From assembly GCF_012290005.1 (NCBI RefSeq), contig NZ_JAAXMS010000007.1:167991-231990 (forward strand): a stretch of DNA of 64,000 bases, given 5' to 3'. Source of the DNA: Crateriforma spongiae. GTDB lineage: Bacteria; Planctomycetota; Planctomycetia; Pirellulales; Pirellulaceae. Below are positions 45,920-54,800 of this stretch, piece by piece; position 1 is the first letter of the stretch, and each line of letters starts with the position of its first letter. The notes beneath the pieces are model-generated. The model worked only from the letters and a program-made list of their open reading frames with translations. It was not told the DNA's origin and did not search any database. The position numbers and the translations under genes were made by a program.

Positions 45920-47908
45920 GTGTTGTTGCCGCATGCACGAATCTTTGATCGCTATGGCTGTTTGCACAGCCGATGGATCGTTGCATGCTTGGTGATCATT
46001 GGCGGATGCCGAGGCCATCGTCCTGCTTGGCAAATTGCTCAAAGCAGCGTTCCGGTCAAACCATCTGCTGCATCGGTACAGCCGTTCCCATCGCCAACCG
46101 ACGCGTCAATCCCGGGGGCGGATACATTTGCAGGGGTGGCTGCCGGCAAACAAGCAAGCCCTTTGCGATTGGCGTCCCACGAAGACGTCGATGATGCCAC
46201 CGCCAATGATGCCGCGTTTGAACAACAGTGGGATTCGCTGACCGGCGGTGATGAACAATTCGCGTCCGTCGGCGGTTCAGAAGTATGGACGGGTGGTGAT
46301 GGCGAGGACGGGTTGCCGCCAAGGCGACCGTTGAGCGAAGCCGAAATGCTGACCATCGCGTTGACCGACGCGCCGGCGATCCGTTCGCTGGGGATTCGCG
46401 TTTTATCAAATCCCGAATCATTAACCACGGCGTACGATCGGGCGATCGAAGTGACCGACCCGTTCTTTGGGCCCGCCGCCGCGTTGGCGGAATTTGACAG
46501 CCAGCTTTCCGCCAGCCTGAACACCGCCAACAACGATCGTGTTTTTAACAACGCGACGCTGGGCGGCGAGGTTCAGGAACTGGTGCAGGACACCGCCGAA
46601 GCGACAATTGGATGGCAAAAGCGGTCGGTCAGTGGTGCGGTTTTTGATATCCAGCGGGTTCACCTGTACGACAACAACAATCGGCAAGCCAATCGGTTTC
46701 CCAATTACTGGGAATCCTATTTCGAAGCCGGGGTGCGTCAGCCGTTGTTGCGTGGTGCCGGGCGGACGTTCAATGAAATTGCCGGGCCCAATGCCAGTCC
46801 TGGATTCAACTTTTCCAACGGCATTTTGATCGCACGGATGAACACGCAGATCAGCGATATCGATTTTCGAATCGCGCTGCGTGATTTTGTTCAAGAACTG
46901 TATGCCACGTATTGGACGCTTCGCCGAGAGTATCAGTCGCTGGAAAGTTTGGTGGAGGCCAAGCAGATGGCCTACGAAACTTGGCAATCGACTCTGGCGC
47001 GACGCGAGGCAGACTTGCAGGGGGGCGAAGCCGATAAAGAAGCTCAGGCGCGTTCCCGCTATTATCAACTGCGACGTCAGATCATCAATGTGTTGGACGC
47101 GGATCAGCCACAATCCGGATTGCTGGTCACCGAACGTCGGTTACGTCAAATGTTGGGCATGCCTATCAACGAAGGCGTGATTCTGTTTCCTGTCGATCCG
47201 CCGGCCGACGTGAAATATGTGTTCGATTTTCCCGCGTTGGTGCAGCGAGGACTCAGCTATCGCGATGAACTGAGACGCCAGTCGATTCGCGTTCAACAGG
47301 AACGTTATCGTTTGATCGCGGCAAAGAACTTCTTGTTACCACAGGTCGATCTGATCGGACGATATCGCGTTCGCGGGTTCGGCGACGACCTGTTTGGGGA
47401 CGGGCCGGATCGTTTCAGTTCCGCATTCGACGATTTCTATTCGTTCGACCACCAAGAGTGGCAATTCGGTTTGGAAATGGGCGTTCCCGTTGGCCGACGC
47501 CAGGCAAAGGCAGCGGTGGCCAATGCGAAACTTCAGCTGAACCGACAGTTGACGATTTTGGACCAGCAGCAAACCGCTTTGCGTGCCGAGATCAGTGATG
47601 CGTACAGCGAAGTCGACGCGGCCTATGATGCGTTGACGGTGTCAAAAGAGATCCTGGACGCTTCCCAAGATCGCTACGACGCATCATTGGCGCTATATGA
47701 GAGCGACAAGATCCAGATCGAATTCTTGTTAGATGCTCAACAGGAACTGGTGCGATCACAACAGCAAATGGCCGAAGACCAAAGCCGGTATTCCATGTCA
47801 TTGATTCAATTGAATGCGGTGGCCGGAACCCTGTTGGCCGATCTTGGAATCAACGTCGCTTACGGGCCATGCGGTACCCAAGAATCAGTAGTGGAAGATC
47901 ACCCCTGA
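45920..47908 (+). CDS. TolC family outer-membrane efflux protein (lipoprotein-like signal)
   Basis: A 662-aa protein with TolC/OMF duplicated coiled-coil hairpins in residues about 190-640; the first half includes the beta-barrel and helical repeats (YATYWTLRREYQSLES, then ALYESDKIQIEFLLDAQQELV). The frame is open from a GTG at 45845; GTG 45920 or TTG 45962 lead more directly to a lipobox (CLVIIGGC), so I prefer 45920. The Ser/Pro-rich region after the lipobox is a linker. The partner adaptor gene is convergent and ends 11 bp away. A matching inner-membrane pump is not in the window. Confidence 0.85.
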   Translation: MLLPHARIFDRYGCLHSRWIVACLVIIGGCRGHRPAWQIAQSSVPVKPSAASVQPFPSPTDASIPGADTFAGVAAGKQASPLRLASHEDVDDATANDAAFEQQWDSLTGGDEQFASVGGSEVWTGGDGEDGLPPRRPLSEAEMLTIALTDAPAIRSLGIRVLSNPESLTTAYDRAIEVTDPFFGPAAALAEFDSQLSASLNTANNDRVFNNATLGGEVQELVQDTAEATIGWQKRSVSGAVFDIQRVHLYDNNNRQANRFPNYWESYFEAGVRQPLLRGAGRTFNEIAGPNASPGFNFSNGILIARMNTQISDIDFRIALRDFVQELYATYWTLRREYQSLESLVEAKQMAYETWQSTLARREADLQGGEADKEAQARSRYYQLRRQIINVLDADQPQSGLLVTERRLRQMLGMPINEGVILFPVDPPADVKYVFDFPALVQRGLSYRDELRRQSIRVQQERYRLIAAKNFLLPQVDLIGRYRVRGFGDDLFGDGPDRFSSAFDDFYSFDHQEWQFGLEMGVPVGRRQAKAAVANAKLQLNRQLTILDQQQTALRAEISDAYSEVDAAYDALTVSKEILDASQDRYDASLALYESDKIQIEFLLDAQQELVRSQQQMAEDQSRYSMSLIQLNAVAGTLLADLGINVAYGPCGTQESVVEDHP

Positions 47909-47919
47909 TCGATCCGGCG

Positions 47920-48957
47920 TCAACGCGACACCGGTTCCCTTTCGATCGCCATCGTTCCTTTCATGCCGGCACGCAACCGTCGGTCGGGGTTGTCGATTCG
48001 TGCCCAAAGACGTGTTTGACCGGTGACCGGGTGCAGTTCCGACGAAACAAATGTCACGTTTCCGGACCAAGTTTCGGTGGCGGACGATGCGGTCATCGGG
48101 GACGCCGCGCTTGCCATGCTGGTCGTACGCAAGCGAAATTCCACCTTGGCGTCCAGCAATTCATCGCCATAACGCTGACCATCGACAAAGCACTCCACAC
48201 GAATCGGATTTAACGCGATGACTCGAACGAGCGGTTTGCCTTGTTCCACCCACTGACCGGGTTCGACCATGACTTCGGCAACGCGACCGCCGATGGGTGA
48301 TTGATAATGGTGCTTGGTCAAACGGGTTTCGATCAGACGCACCGCCGCCAGTTTTTCCCTAGCTTTGGCCGTGGCGATTTCCCGTTGATGATCCGCCTGT
48401 TCGATCGCCAATGTGGATTGGTCGACGACCAATTGCAGTCGTTCAATTTCCGTCCCGCTGATCGCTCCGGCGAAACGCTGGTTGGCCTGTTGTGATTTTT
48501 GCAATTCTTGTTGGTGAACGTCCAGCGACCGTTGGGCGTACCGAGCGTCGACATCGTTGCGGCTTTCGATGACGGCGGCTTCGTAGGCGGCTTTGGCGGC
48601 TTGAAGTTCCGCGTTGATTTCTTCGTCGGCGAATTGAACCAACTGCGTTGCAGGTTCGATGGAATCGCCCTCGCGGACATGAATGCTTTTGATGATCCCG
48701 CTGATCGGTGACGCCAGCGTCGTGTTTTGAATGAGCGACGTTTGGGCGTCGACCTGAATGATCGGTGATGTTGTGCCCGATTCTGACGCCGCACTTGCGT
48801 TAACACTGCTTTCCGTTGGCGTTTGCCCGACGACATGGCCGGCGAAAAAGCACGACACAAGGGCCAGCACGGCGCCGCCGGTCAGTTCAAGAGTGCGAAA
48901 CGCTTTGGGTGCCAACGATCGGCATCGGCTTGTCTGGGCGGCGGAAAGTAGTGACAT
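47920..48957 (-). CDS. HlyD/RND-type membrane fusion (periplasmic adaptor) protein
   Basis: A 345-aa adaptor with an N-terminal membrane/signal segment (LELTGGAVLALVSCFFAGHVV) and a biotinyl-lipoyl half (SPISGIIKSIHVREGDSIEP). A long alpha-hairpin (residues about 110-230, Gln/Glu/Ala-rich) follows, then the second lipoyl half (YQSPIGGRVAEVMVEPGQWVEQGKPL) and a beta-barrel. It would link an inner-membrane pump to a TolC-like exit duct. It is convergent with the TolC-like gene, 11 bp between stops, which suggests that the pair acts together though not from one transcript. ATG 48957 is preferred over 48978. Confidence 0.88.
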   Translation of the reverse strand: MSLLSAAQTSRCRSLAPKAFRTLELTGGAVLALVSCFFAGHVVGQTPTESSVNASAASESGTTSPIIQVDAQTSLIQNTTLASPISGIIKSIHVREGDSIEPATQLVQFADEEINAELQAAKAAYEAAVIESRNDVDARYAQRSLDVHQQELQKSQQANQRFAGAISGTEIERLQLVVDQSTLAIEQADHQREIATAKAREKLAAVRLIETRLTKHHYQSPIGGRVAEVMVEPGQWVEQGKPLVRVIALNPIRVECFVDGQRYGDELLDAKVEFRLRTTSMASAASPMTASSATETWSGNVTFVSSELHPVTGQTRLWARIDNPDRRLRAGMKGTMAIEREPVSR

Positions 48958-49097
48958 CGAACCTGGACCCCAAAACACAAGGCGGGTGGACCGGCCCCGG
49001 GGGCCTTGCCGGCAAAGCTAGTCGCCGGGGCAAGTCGATTCAATGATTTCCATCTCTCTTGGCCGCAGGTCGATTCCTGGGGTAGCAATCGTGCGGG

Positions 49098-49637
49098 TTA
49101 TTCACCCACCGGGCGGCGGACGGTCACCCGATAGGCCCAAACGTACGTGGGGCCTGATTCCGAGGTCGGGCGCAGACAGATGGATGCACCGTCGGTGTCT
49201 GGCCGGGTCGAAGATTCGGGGGCGATGTCGATCAGTGATCGATGTTCGGCGGGCCATTGATACGTCGACCGTGGATCCGTTGAGGGGGCCTTGCTGCGGC
49301 ACGCCCATTCGAATCGAATCGTACAATCATTGTCGGTAAAGGATTCCGGTTCGACACTGACGCTGAAGTGGCTGGTCCCGCTGGCGCCGACGCCCAAGGC
49401 AACGCAACGATCACCGATCGATTCGACGGAAATTTGTTGCAGAGGGGCCGAAGCAGGCCAGACATCTTCGCCCGTTCCTTCGACGGATTTCAGCAAGGGG
49501 TGATCGCCGAAGGCTACGTCGTGGCAAAACCGGTCCATCTGCCAATGGAAGTGGACCGCGAAGTTGCCGATGCACAGTCGGACATCCTGCGGTAGTGCAT
49601 CGTTCGGGCCAGTGGTTGCGTCGGCAGGTTGGGTCAT
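49098..49637 (-). CDS. Hypothetical protein coupled to hisH
   Basis: A 179-aa soluble protein without signal or membrane segments. It is rich in aromatic and charged residues in a beta-like pattern (IGNFAVHFHWQMDRFCHDVAFG; CTIRFEWACRSK; TYVWAYRVTVRR). I do not recognise the family. Its ATG overlaps the hisH stop by 4 bp, so it is made with HisH. Composition and gene order are consistent with a lineage-specific gene. Confidence 0.65.
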   Translation of the reverse strand: MTQPADATTGPNDALPQDVRLCIGNFAVHFHWQMDRFCHDVAFGDHPLLKSVEGTGEDVWPASAPLQQISVESIGDRCVALGVGASGTSHFSVSVEPESFTDNDCTIRFEWACRSKAPSTDPRSTYQWPAEHRSLIDIAPESSTRPDTDGASICLRPTSESGPTYVWAYRVTVRRPVGE

Positions 49638-50263
49638 GACGCGACCGTGCCTGCAACGGGCAACTCATTAAAACCGGACAACAGTTTCAGTCCATCCGCT
49701 TGGCTTTTTTCCGGATGAAACTGGCACGCGTAAACATTGTCTTTCCACACCATCGCACAGAACGGCCCGCCGTAGTCGGACGTTAAAGCGACGACCTCAG
49801 GATCGTCGGGGCGAACGAAATAGCTGTGGACAAAGTAAAAGTGCGTGCCGTCGGCGATATCCTTCAAAATCGGGGCATCGTGTTTTCGTTGGACTTGGTT
49901 CCATCCCATGTGGGGAACCTTGAAGCGATCGTCCAATTCAAACCGAACGACTTCGCCGCCGATGATCCCCAGGCCTTCGTGTTCGCCGTGTTCGGTGCTG
50001 CGGTCAAACAACAGCTGCAATCCCAGACAGATCCCCAAAAACGGGCGACCTGACGCGACAAAATCGCGAATCGGTGCGGCCAAGTCGCGACGATGAATTT
50101 CGTCCATGGCATCGCCGAAGGCACCGACCCCTGGCAGGATCAGTTTCTGGGCTCCGGCGATCGTCTGTGGGTCGGATGTGATTTCGGCTTGGCCGCCGAC
50201 GCGCTGGATTGCTTTCTGGACGCTCCGCAGATTGCCCATCTGGTAATCGACGATCGTGATCAT
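49634..50263 (-). CDS. hisH: Imidazole glycerol phosphate synthase subunit HisH
   Basis: A 209-aa class I glutamine amidotransferase that supplies ammonia to HisF for imidazole glycerol phosphate and AICAR formation in histidine biosynthesis. It has the start YQMGNLRSV, the nucleophile GICLGLQLL (Cys in the elbow), HSYFV, and the catalytic HPEKSQ. No hisF or other his gene is nearby, so the his genes are dispersed here. Both ends overlap neighbours by 4 bp (ATGA): the PVC haem protein upstream and the hypothetical gene downstream. Confidence 0.95.
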   Translation of the reverse strand: MITIVDYQMGNLRSVQKAIQRVGGQAEITSDPQTIAGAQKLILPGVGAFGDAMDEIHRRDLAAPIRDFVASGRPFLGICLGLQLLFDRSTEHGEHEGLGIIGGEVVRFELDDRFKVPHMGWNQVQRKHDAPILKDIADGTHFYFVHSYFVRPDDPEVVALTSDYGGPFCAMVWKDNVYACQFHPEKSQADGLKLLSGFNELPVAGTVAS

Positions 50264-53200
50264 GGTTGTTCCGGCAAAGGGACTTGAGTCGGGCCTGTCA
50301 GGTACGCGAAAAGGTCATGGCGGTCTTGATCGGACATCGCATCGATCAAACCGTCGGGCATCGCAGACTTTTCAGTCTTTTGGGCTTCTTCGATTTCATC
50401 CGCAGCCACCGTGATCTTGTCGGTTGCGGTCTGGATCGTCCAGGTGCGGTCGTTTTCATCCAACACCAAGCCGTTGACGACCCGGCCGTCGGCAAGCAAA
50501 ACCACGGTCATGCGATAGTCCTTGTCCACGACGGCACTGGGATCGATCACATTTTCCAAGATGTAATCCCAGTTGGATCGGTTCGCGCCGGTCAAGTCGG
50601 GGCCGACATTGCCGCCCGATCCGTACAGACGGTGACAGGTCCCACAGTTTTTTTCAAACAGGAATCGGCCGCGTCGCGCGTCGGCGGTTTTCAAGACGCC
50701 GGTCGCAAAGTCCGATTTCAACGCTTCGATTTGGCGTCGTTTTTCAATCGGGCTGACTCGAACCTTGCCCCAGACGCGGTCAATGCGATTCGACAGGGAT
50801 GCATCCGCCAAACTGTGGATTTGCCGGACCTGCGACGCGGTGACGTCCGTACGTGGGATCTTGTTGCTTTCCAAAGCATCGATCAATTGGTCGGCAAAGG
50901 AAACGCGGCTGACCAACAGCGAGACCACTTCCGGCCTGCGGGGCGCGCGAAACCGGTTGTACTGTGCCAAGATCATCCGGGCGACCTCGGGGTTGTCGAA
51001 CGTCGACAAACCTTTGGCCGCGACCACGTTCGTTCGTGGATCGCGAAGTAGTTTTTGACAGACTTCGAACAGATTATCCGGACGGCTGTCGATCAGCGTT
51101 TGAACGGCTGCCAAACGTTGGGCGGGATCCGCCGATCCATCAAGTGCCAGTTCGGTGATGGCTTCCAATGCCTGCCCGCTGCCAAAGACCACGTCCAGGT
51201 TTTGAATCTGACGTGACAAGCCGTTCTGTTTGGCTGCCGCTGCGAAGGCATCCCAACCCAGGGGACGGTCCACCCGACGGACACCACGAACCGCAGCGGA
51301 CAAACCGGTGATGACATCGGCCATTGCATCGGCATCGTCCGAAGCGGCGACGCCACGCAAAATTTGCGTCAACGGTTCCGGAGACGACGCAATGTCTTCG
51401 GCCAAACGACGCGTCACGTTCCGACGAACTGTCGACAGTCGGCTATCCACGCACAGGGATGCCAACTGGTCCGGCGATTGTTCCGCCACCGGCATCAGTC
51501 CGTACCAAATCAACGGCGGGATATTGTGGTCGCCTTCGTCCTGGATTCGCCGGGTCAGGGGGGACGCCAGCTTCGTCCGCAGGTTGACGGGCAACCGCTG
51601 AAGTGTCGATGCGAGGCTCAGTCGCACCAAAGCGGAATCTTCTGTTTCTGCCAGTTCAACCATCCGGTTCAGCCAAGCCGATGCACCGGAGAATCCTTTG
51701 TCCGTTTCCTTTAGCGATGCATGCCACGGGCCCATGACGTCGTCGATGGGCCAGGAATCAGCGATGGCGCGAACACCGATCGCACGCATCGTTTCATCGG
51801 AATGCTTCAGCAAGCGTTCCAAATCGGCATCGTTCAGTGAACGGAGCGCCCACAGCGTGTGAGCCAACCGGGCTTGCAGTTTGATGTCGGCGGCGATCCG
51901 GCAAGTCGCACGGATTTTCCGAATGTCGTCCGCCGTCAGCGTGCCGGCGGCTTGGCGTGATTGCAGCACCAGTCGTGCTTGTCGAACGAACCAAGCGTTG
52001 TCGCTGGTATGGAGGGCGACCAGGGATTCCACCGACTTTGCACGCAGGTCGTGCGGCGAACCCGCCACAGCGTTGGATGTTGCACCTGCGCCGCTGCCTT
52101 CGTAGCGGATCTGGTAGATGCGTCCGCTGGTACGATGAACGCCGGTGTGTTCGTGGCATTCGCCCGTATCACTCCAGTCCAGGACATAGACGTCGCCAGC
52201 GGGACCGTACGACATTTCCATGCCACGAAACCATGGATCGGTGGCGATCATGAAGTCCGGTTCGTGCCGGGCAACATAGCCCCCGCCGATGCGTTCCAAA
52301 CGTTCCACGTTGGCCCGTCGACCGTGCAAATTCAAGGTGAACAGTTTGCCGTCGTAGATGTCCGGCCATTTACCGCCACGATAAATCATTGCCCCACAGT
52401 GGGCGTGACCGCCGCCGAAATCGTTGGCCGCACCGTCGCGTGATGCCTGCCATGTGCCGCCGGTGTCGAAGTGCCAGTGGTCGGCGTGAAAGTCGATCAG
52501 TTGATACGTGTGACGATTCGGATCCAGCGTGAAGGGCCGCCGAAAATGAGCACCCGCGATTCCATGCCACAGATGTCCGATGACCGTGTTGGTAAAGAAC
52601 AGATCACCCGCTTCGTTCCAGTCGTGCCCCCAGGGATTGGTGGTTCCCGCATTGATGACTTCCACCGCGGACGTCGTCGGGTGATACCGCCAAATGCCGC
52701 CCTCCAGTGCAACGCGTTGTTCGTCGGGGGTGCCTGGGGTGCCGATTCGTCCCGGGCATGATCCGCCACAGCGTCCGTAAAGCCACCCGTCGGGGCCGAA
52801 TCGCAGGCCGTTGGCAAAGTTGTGATAGTTTTGCTTGGCGACTTCGAATCCATCCAGAATGACTTCGGCCGGCCCGTCGGCCACGCCATCACCTTCGGCA
52901 TCGGGGATGAATAGCAATTGCGGCGGGCACATCAGCCAGACGCCACCAAGTCCGACTTCGACACTGGTCAACATTTGCACGTCGTCGGTAAAGACGTGTC
53001 GCTGGTCGGAACGACCATCGCCATCCTGGTCGACGAAGAAGAGGACTCGATCACGAAGGCTGCGATTGAAACGTTCGCTGCGATCGGAATAGGTGTAATT
53101 TTCCGCGACCCACAGTCGACCACGCGAATCCCAAGCCATATCGATGGGATTTTGAACGTCTGGTTCGGCGGCAAAAACCCGTGCGGAAAATCCGTCGGGC

Positions 53201-53418
53201 AATTGCATGGTGGATGCCGCCTGTTCGGCCGACATCACCGGAGCGTCGCCGTCGCGATCGTTGTTGATCGGTGTGGGGAAATCGTCGGCGCCGGCGGTTG
53301 TGGCGGCGACGGTCAACAGCAACCCGACGACCAAGGCCAGCACGTGGAAACGTTGCGTGTCGCCGTGTCGGGTGAAGGGGGCACCAGGGGGACACCGGAA
53401 AGCATAGATCGAAGGCAT
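50260..53418 (-). CDS. PVC-type haem-binding membrane dehydrogenase/HEAT protein
   Basis: A 1052-aa secreted protein. After a signal (residues about 28-48) comes a beta-propeller-like dehydrogenase half (MQLPDGFSARVFAAEPDVQNP, GLRFGPDGWLYGRCGG, NPWGHDWNEAGDLFFTNTV), then HEAT-type helical repeats (about residues 480-880). A C-terminal cytochrome c domain carries CGTCHRLYG (about residue 925) and GPDLTG, and the last 100 residues are beta-rich (DGRVVNGLVLDENDRTW). This is the 'PVC-type haem CxxCH' architecture. The substrate is unknown. Start 53418 (MPSIYAFR) is preferred over 53457. The stop overlaps hisH by 4 bp. Confidence 0.92.
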   Translation of the reverse strand: MPSIYAFRCPPGAPFTRHGDTQRFHVLALVVGLLLTVAATTAGADDFPTPINNDRDGDAPVMSAEQAASTMQLPDGFSARVFAAEPDVQNPIDMAWDSRGRLWVAENYTYSDRSERFNRSLRDRVLFFVDQDGDGRSDQRHVFTDDVQMLTSVEVGLGGVWLMCPPQLLFIPDAEGDGVADGPAEVILDGFEVAKQNYHNFANGLRFGPDGWLYGRCGGSCPGRIGTPGTPDEQRVALEGGIWRYHPTTSAVEVINAGTTNPWGHDWNEAGDLFFTNTVIGHLWHGIAGAHFRRPFTLDPNRHTYQLIDFHADHWHFDTGGTWQASRDGAANDFGGGHAHCGAMIYRGGKWPDIYDGKLFTLNLHGRRANVERLERIGGGYVARHEPDFMIATDPWFRGMEMSYGPAGDVYVLDWSDTGECHEHTGVHRTSGRIYQIRYEGSGAGATSNAVAGSPHDLRAKSVESLVALHTSDNAWFVRQARLVLQSRQAAGTLTADDIRKIRATCRIAADIKLQARLAHTLWALRSLNDADLERLLKHSDETMRAIGVRAIADSWPIDDVMGPWHASLKETDKGFSGASAWLNRMVELAETEDSALVRLSLASTLQRLPVNLRTKLASPLTRRIQDEGDHNIPPLIWYGLMPVAEQSPDQLASLCVDSRLSTVRRNVTRRLAEDIASSPEPLTQILRGVAASDDADAMADVITGLSAAVRGVRRVDRPLGWDAFAAAAKQNGLSRQIQNLDVVFGSGQALEAITELALDGSADPAQRLAAVQTLIDSRPDNLFEVCQKLLRDPRTNVVAAKGLSTFDNPEVARMILAQYNRFRAPRRPEVVSLLVSRVSFADQLIDALESNKIPRTDVTASQVRQIHSLADASLSNRIDRVWGKVRVSPIEKRRQIEALKSDFATGVLKTADARRGRFLFEKNCGTCHRLYGSGGNVGPDLTGANRSNWDYILENVIDPSAVVDKDYRMTVVLLADGRVVNGLVLDENDRTWTIQTATDKITVAADEIEEAQKTEKSAMPDGLIDAMSDQDRHDLFAYLTGPTQVPLPEQP

Positions 53419-53739
53419 CAAGGCGGGCCGCAAGTGATGGGTGGGACGAGGTCGCAAAAAGCATGGCGAGACCGCAGGACGGTCATGAATCAGGTGATCG
53501 TGCCGTATCCAAAGTAATCGTTTTGCGGGCTCGTTTCAGATCACGTGCTGTCGATTTGGCTCGCGGACGATTAACATTTGCTGCGCCGTGCGACTTCGCC
53601 GACGTTGGGGCACCCGGCGAAACCCGCCAAACGTTGCCCAGCGAATGCCGCCACGCGGTACTTCGTCGGCGCGGCTTTTTGCCCGTTCGTCCGCCGCCCG
53701 TTTCCGTATTCCCCGCCCCGATAGAAACCTGCCAGCGTC
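53419..53739. other. Divergent intergenic region before the zinc dehydrogenase gene
   Basis: A 321-bp region between the PVC haem protein gene and the dehydrogenase gene. I see no convincing hairpin, repeat or RNA gene. An A/T-richer patch at about 53505-53525 and another near 53570 may hold promoter elements. Confidence 0.4.
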
Positions 53740-54777
53740 ATGAAAGCTCTTCTGCTGACCGAATACAAAAACTTGGAAGTCACCGACGTCGATGAACCGG
53801 CAGTCGGGCCTGACGACGTTCTGGTCCAGGTCGAAGCATGTGGAATCTGTGGCAGCGACATCCACGGTTATGACGGCAGCAGCGGCCGCCGGATCCCACC
53901 GTTGGTGATGGGGCACGAGGCGGCGGGAAACGTTGTTCGGACCGGCGAAAACGTGACCGACCTGAAACCCGGCGATGCCGTTACGTTTGATTCGATGGTG
54001 TCTTGTGGTCAGTGCGACTTTTGTCGTTCTGGTCACCAGAATTTGTGCGACAACCGCATGGTGTTGGGCGTCAGTTGTGGCGATTACCGTCGCCACGGAG
54101 CATTCGCCGAACGCATCAGTGTTCCACGGCGAATCGTGTATCGCCTGCCCGACGGTCTACCGTTGGAACATGCCGCCCTGGTCGAAGCGGTTTCGGTGGC
54201 GGTACACGCGGCCAACGTGACCCCCATTACCCTGGGCGATACGGCGGTGGTGGTCGGTGCGGGGATGATCGGTTTGCTGACGATCCAAGCCGTTCGTGCC
54301 GCCGGTGCGTCGCGCGTCATTGCCATCGACATCAACGATCGTCGTTTGAAGGTCGCCCAAGACGTTGGTGCCACCGACGTGATCAACAGCAGCCAGGTCG
54401 ACGCGGTACAAACGGTCATTCAAATGACCGACGGACGAGGGGCGGACGTGGCGATGGAAGTCGTCGGGATGACACCGACCGTACAGACCGCGATCGAATC
54501 GGTTCGCAAAGGTGGCTGCGTGACCTTGGTCGGAAACGTCACGCCAACGATCGATTTGCCGCTGCAGTCGGTGGTCACGCGTGAAATCCGGTTGCAAGGC
54601 ACCTGTGGCTGCAACGGTGAATATCCCCAGTGCATCGACATGATGGCCCGAGGCATCATTGATGTTCGTCCGCTGATCACCCAGAAGATCACGCTGGCAC
54701 AAGGGCCCGAGTGGTTCGATCGGCTTTACAAAGGTGACCCGGATCAAATGAAGGTCATCGTCTGTCCCCAGACTTAA
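53740..54777 (+). CDS. Zinc-dependent alcohol/sugar-phosphate dehydrogenase (MDR family)
   Basis: A 345-aa medium-chain dehydrogenase. Catalytic zinc ligands are in CGICGSD (Cys37 region) and GHEAAG (His at about 65). The structural zinc loop CGQCDFCRSGHQNLC and the NAD-binding VVVGAGMIGLLTIQ are present, with IDIND after it, so NAD is likely preferred. The closest pattern is galactitol-1-phosphate 5-dehydrogenase/L-threonine- or sorbitol-dehydrogenase-like; the substrate cannot be decided. It is cytoplasmic, with no neighbouring pathway genes on this strand. It ends 23 bp before the convergent receiver-ATPase gene. Confidence 0.9.
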   Translation: MKALLLTEYKNLEVTDVDEPAVGPDDVLVQVEACGICGSDIHGYDGSSGRRIPPLVMGHEAAGNVVRTGENVTDLKPGDAVTFDSMVSCGQCDFCRSGHQNLCDNRMVLGVSCGDYRRHGAFAERISVPRRIVYRLPDGLPLEHAALVEAVSVAVHAANVTPITLGDTAVVVGAGMIGLLTIQAVRAAGASRVIAIDINDRRLKVAQDVGATDVINSSQVDAVQTVIQMTDGRGADVAMEVVGMTPTVQTAIESVRKGGCVTLVGNVTPTIDLPLQSVVTREIRLQGTCGCNGEYPQCIDMMARGIIDVRPLITQKITLAQGPEWFDRLYKGDPDQMKVIVCPQT

Positions 54778-54800
54778 CCTAAACGCAAGCACCGACGTGG

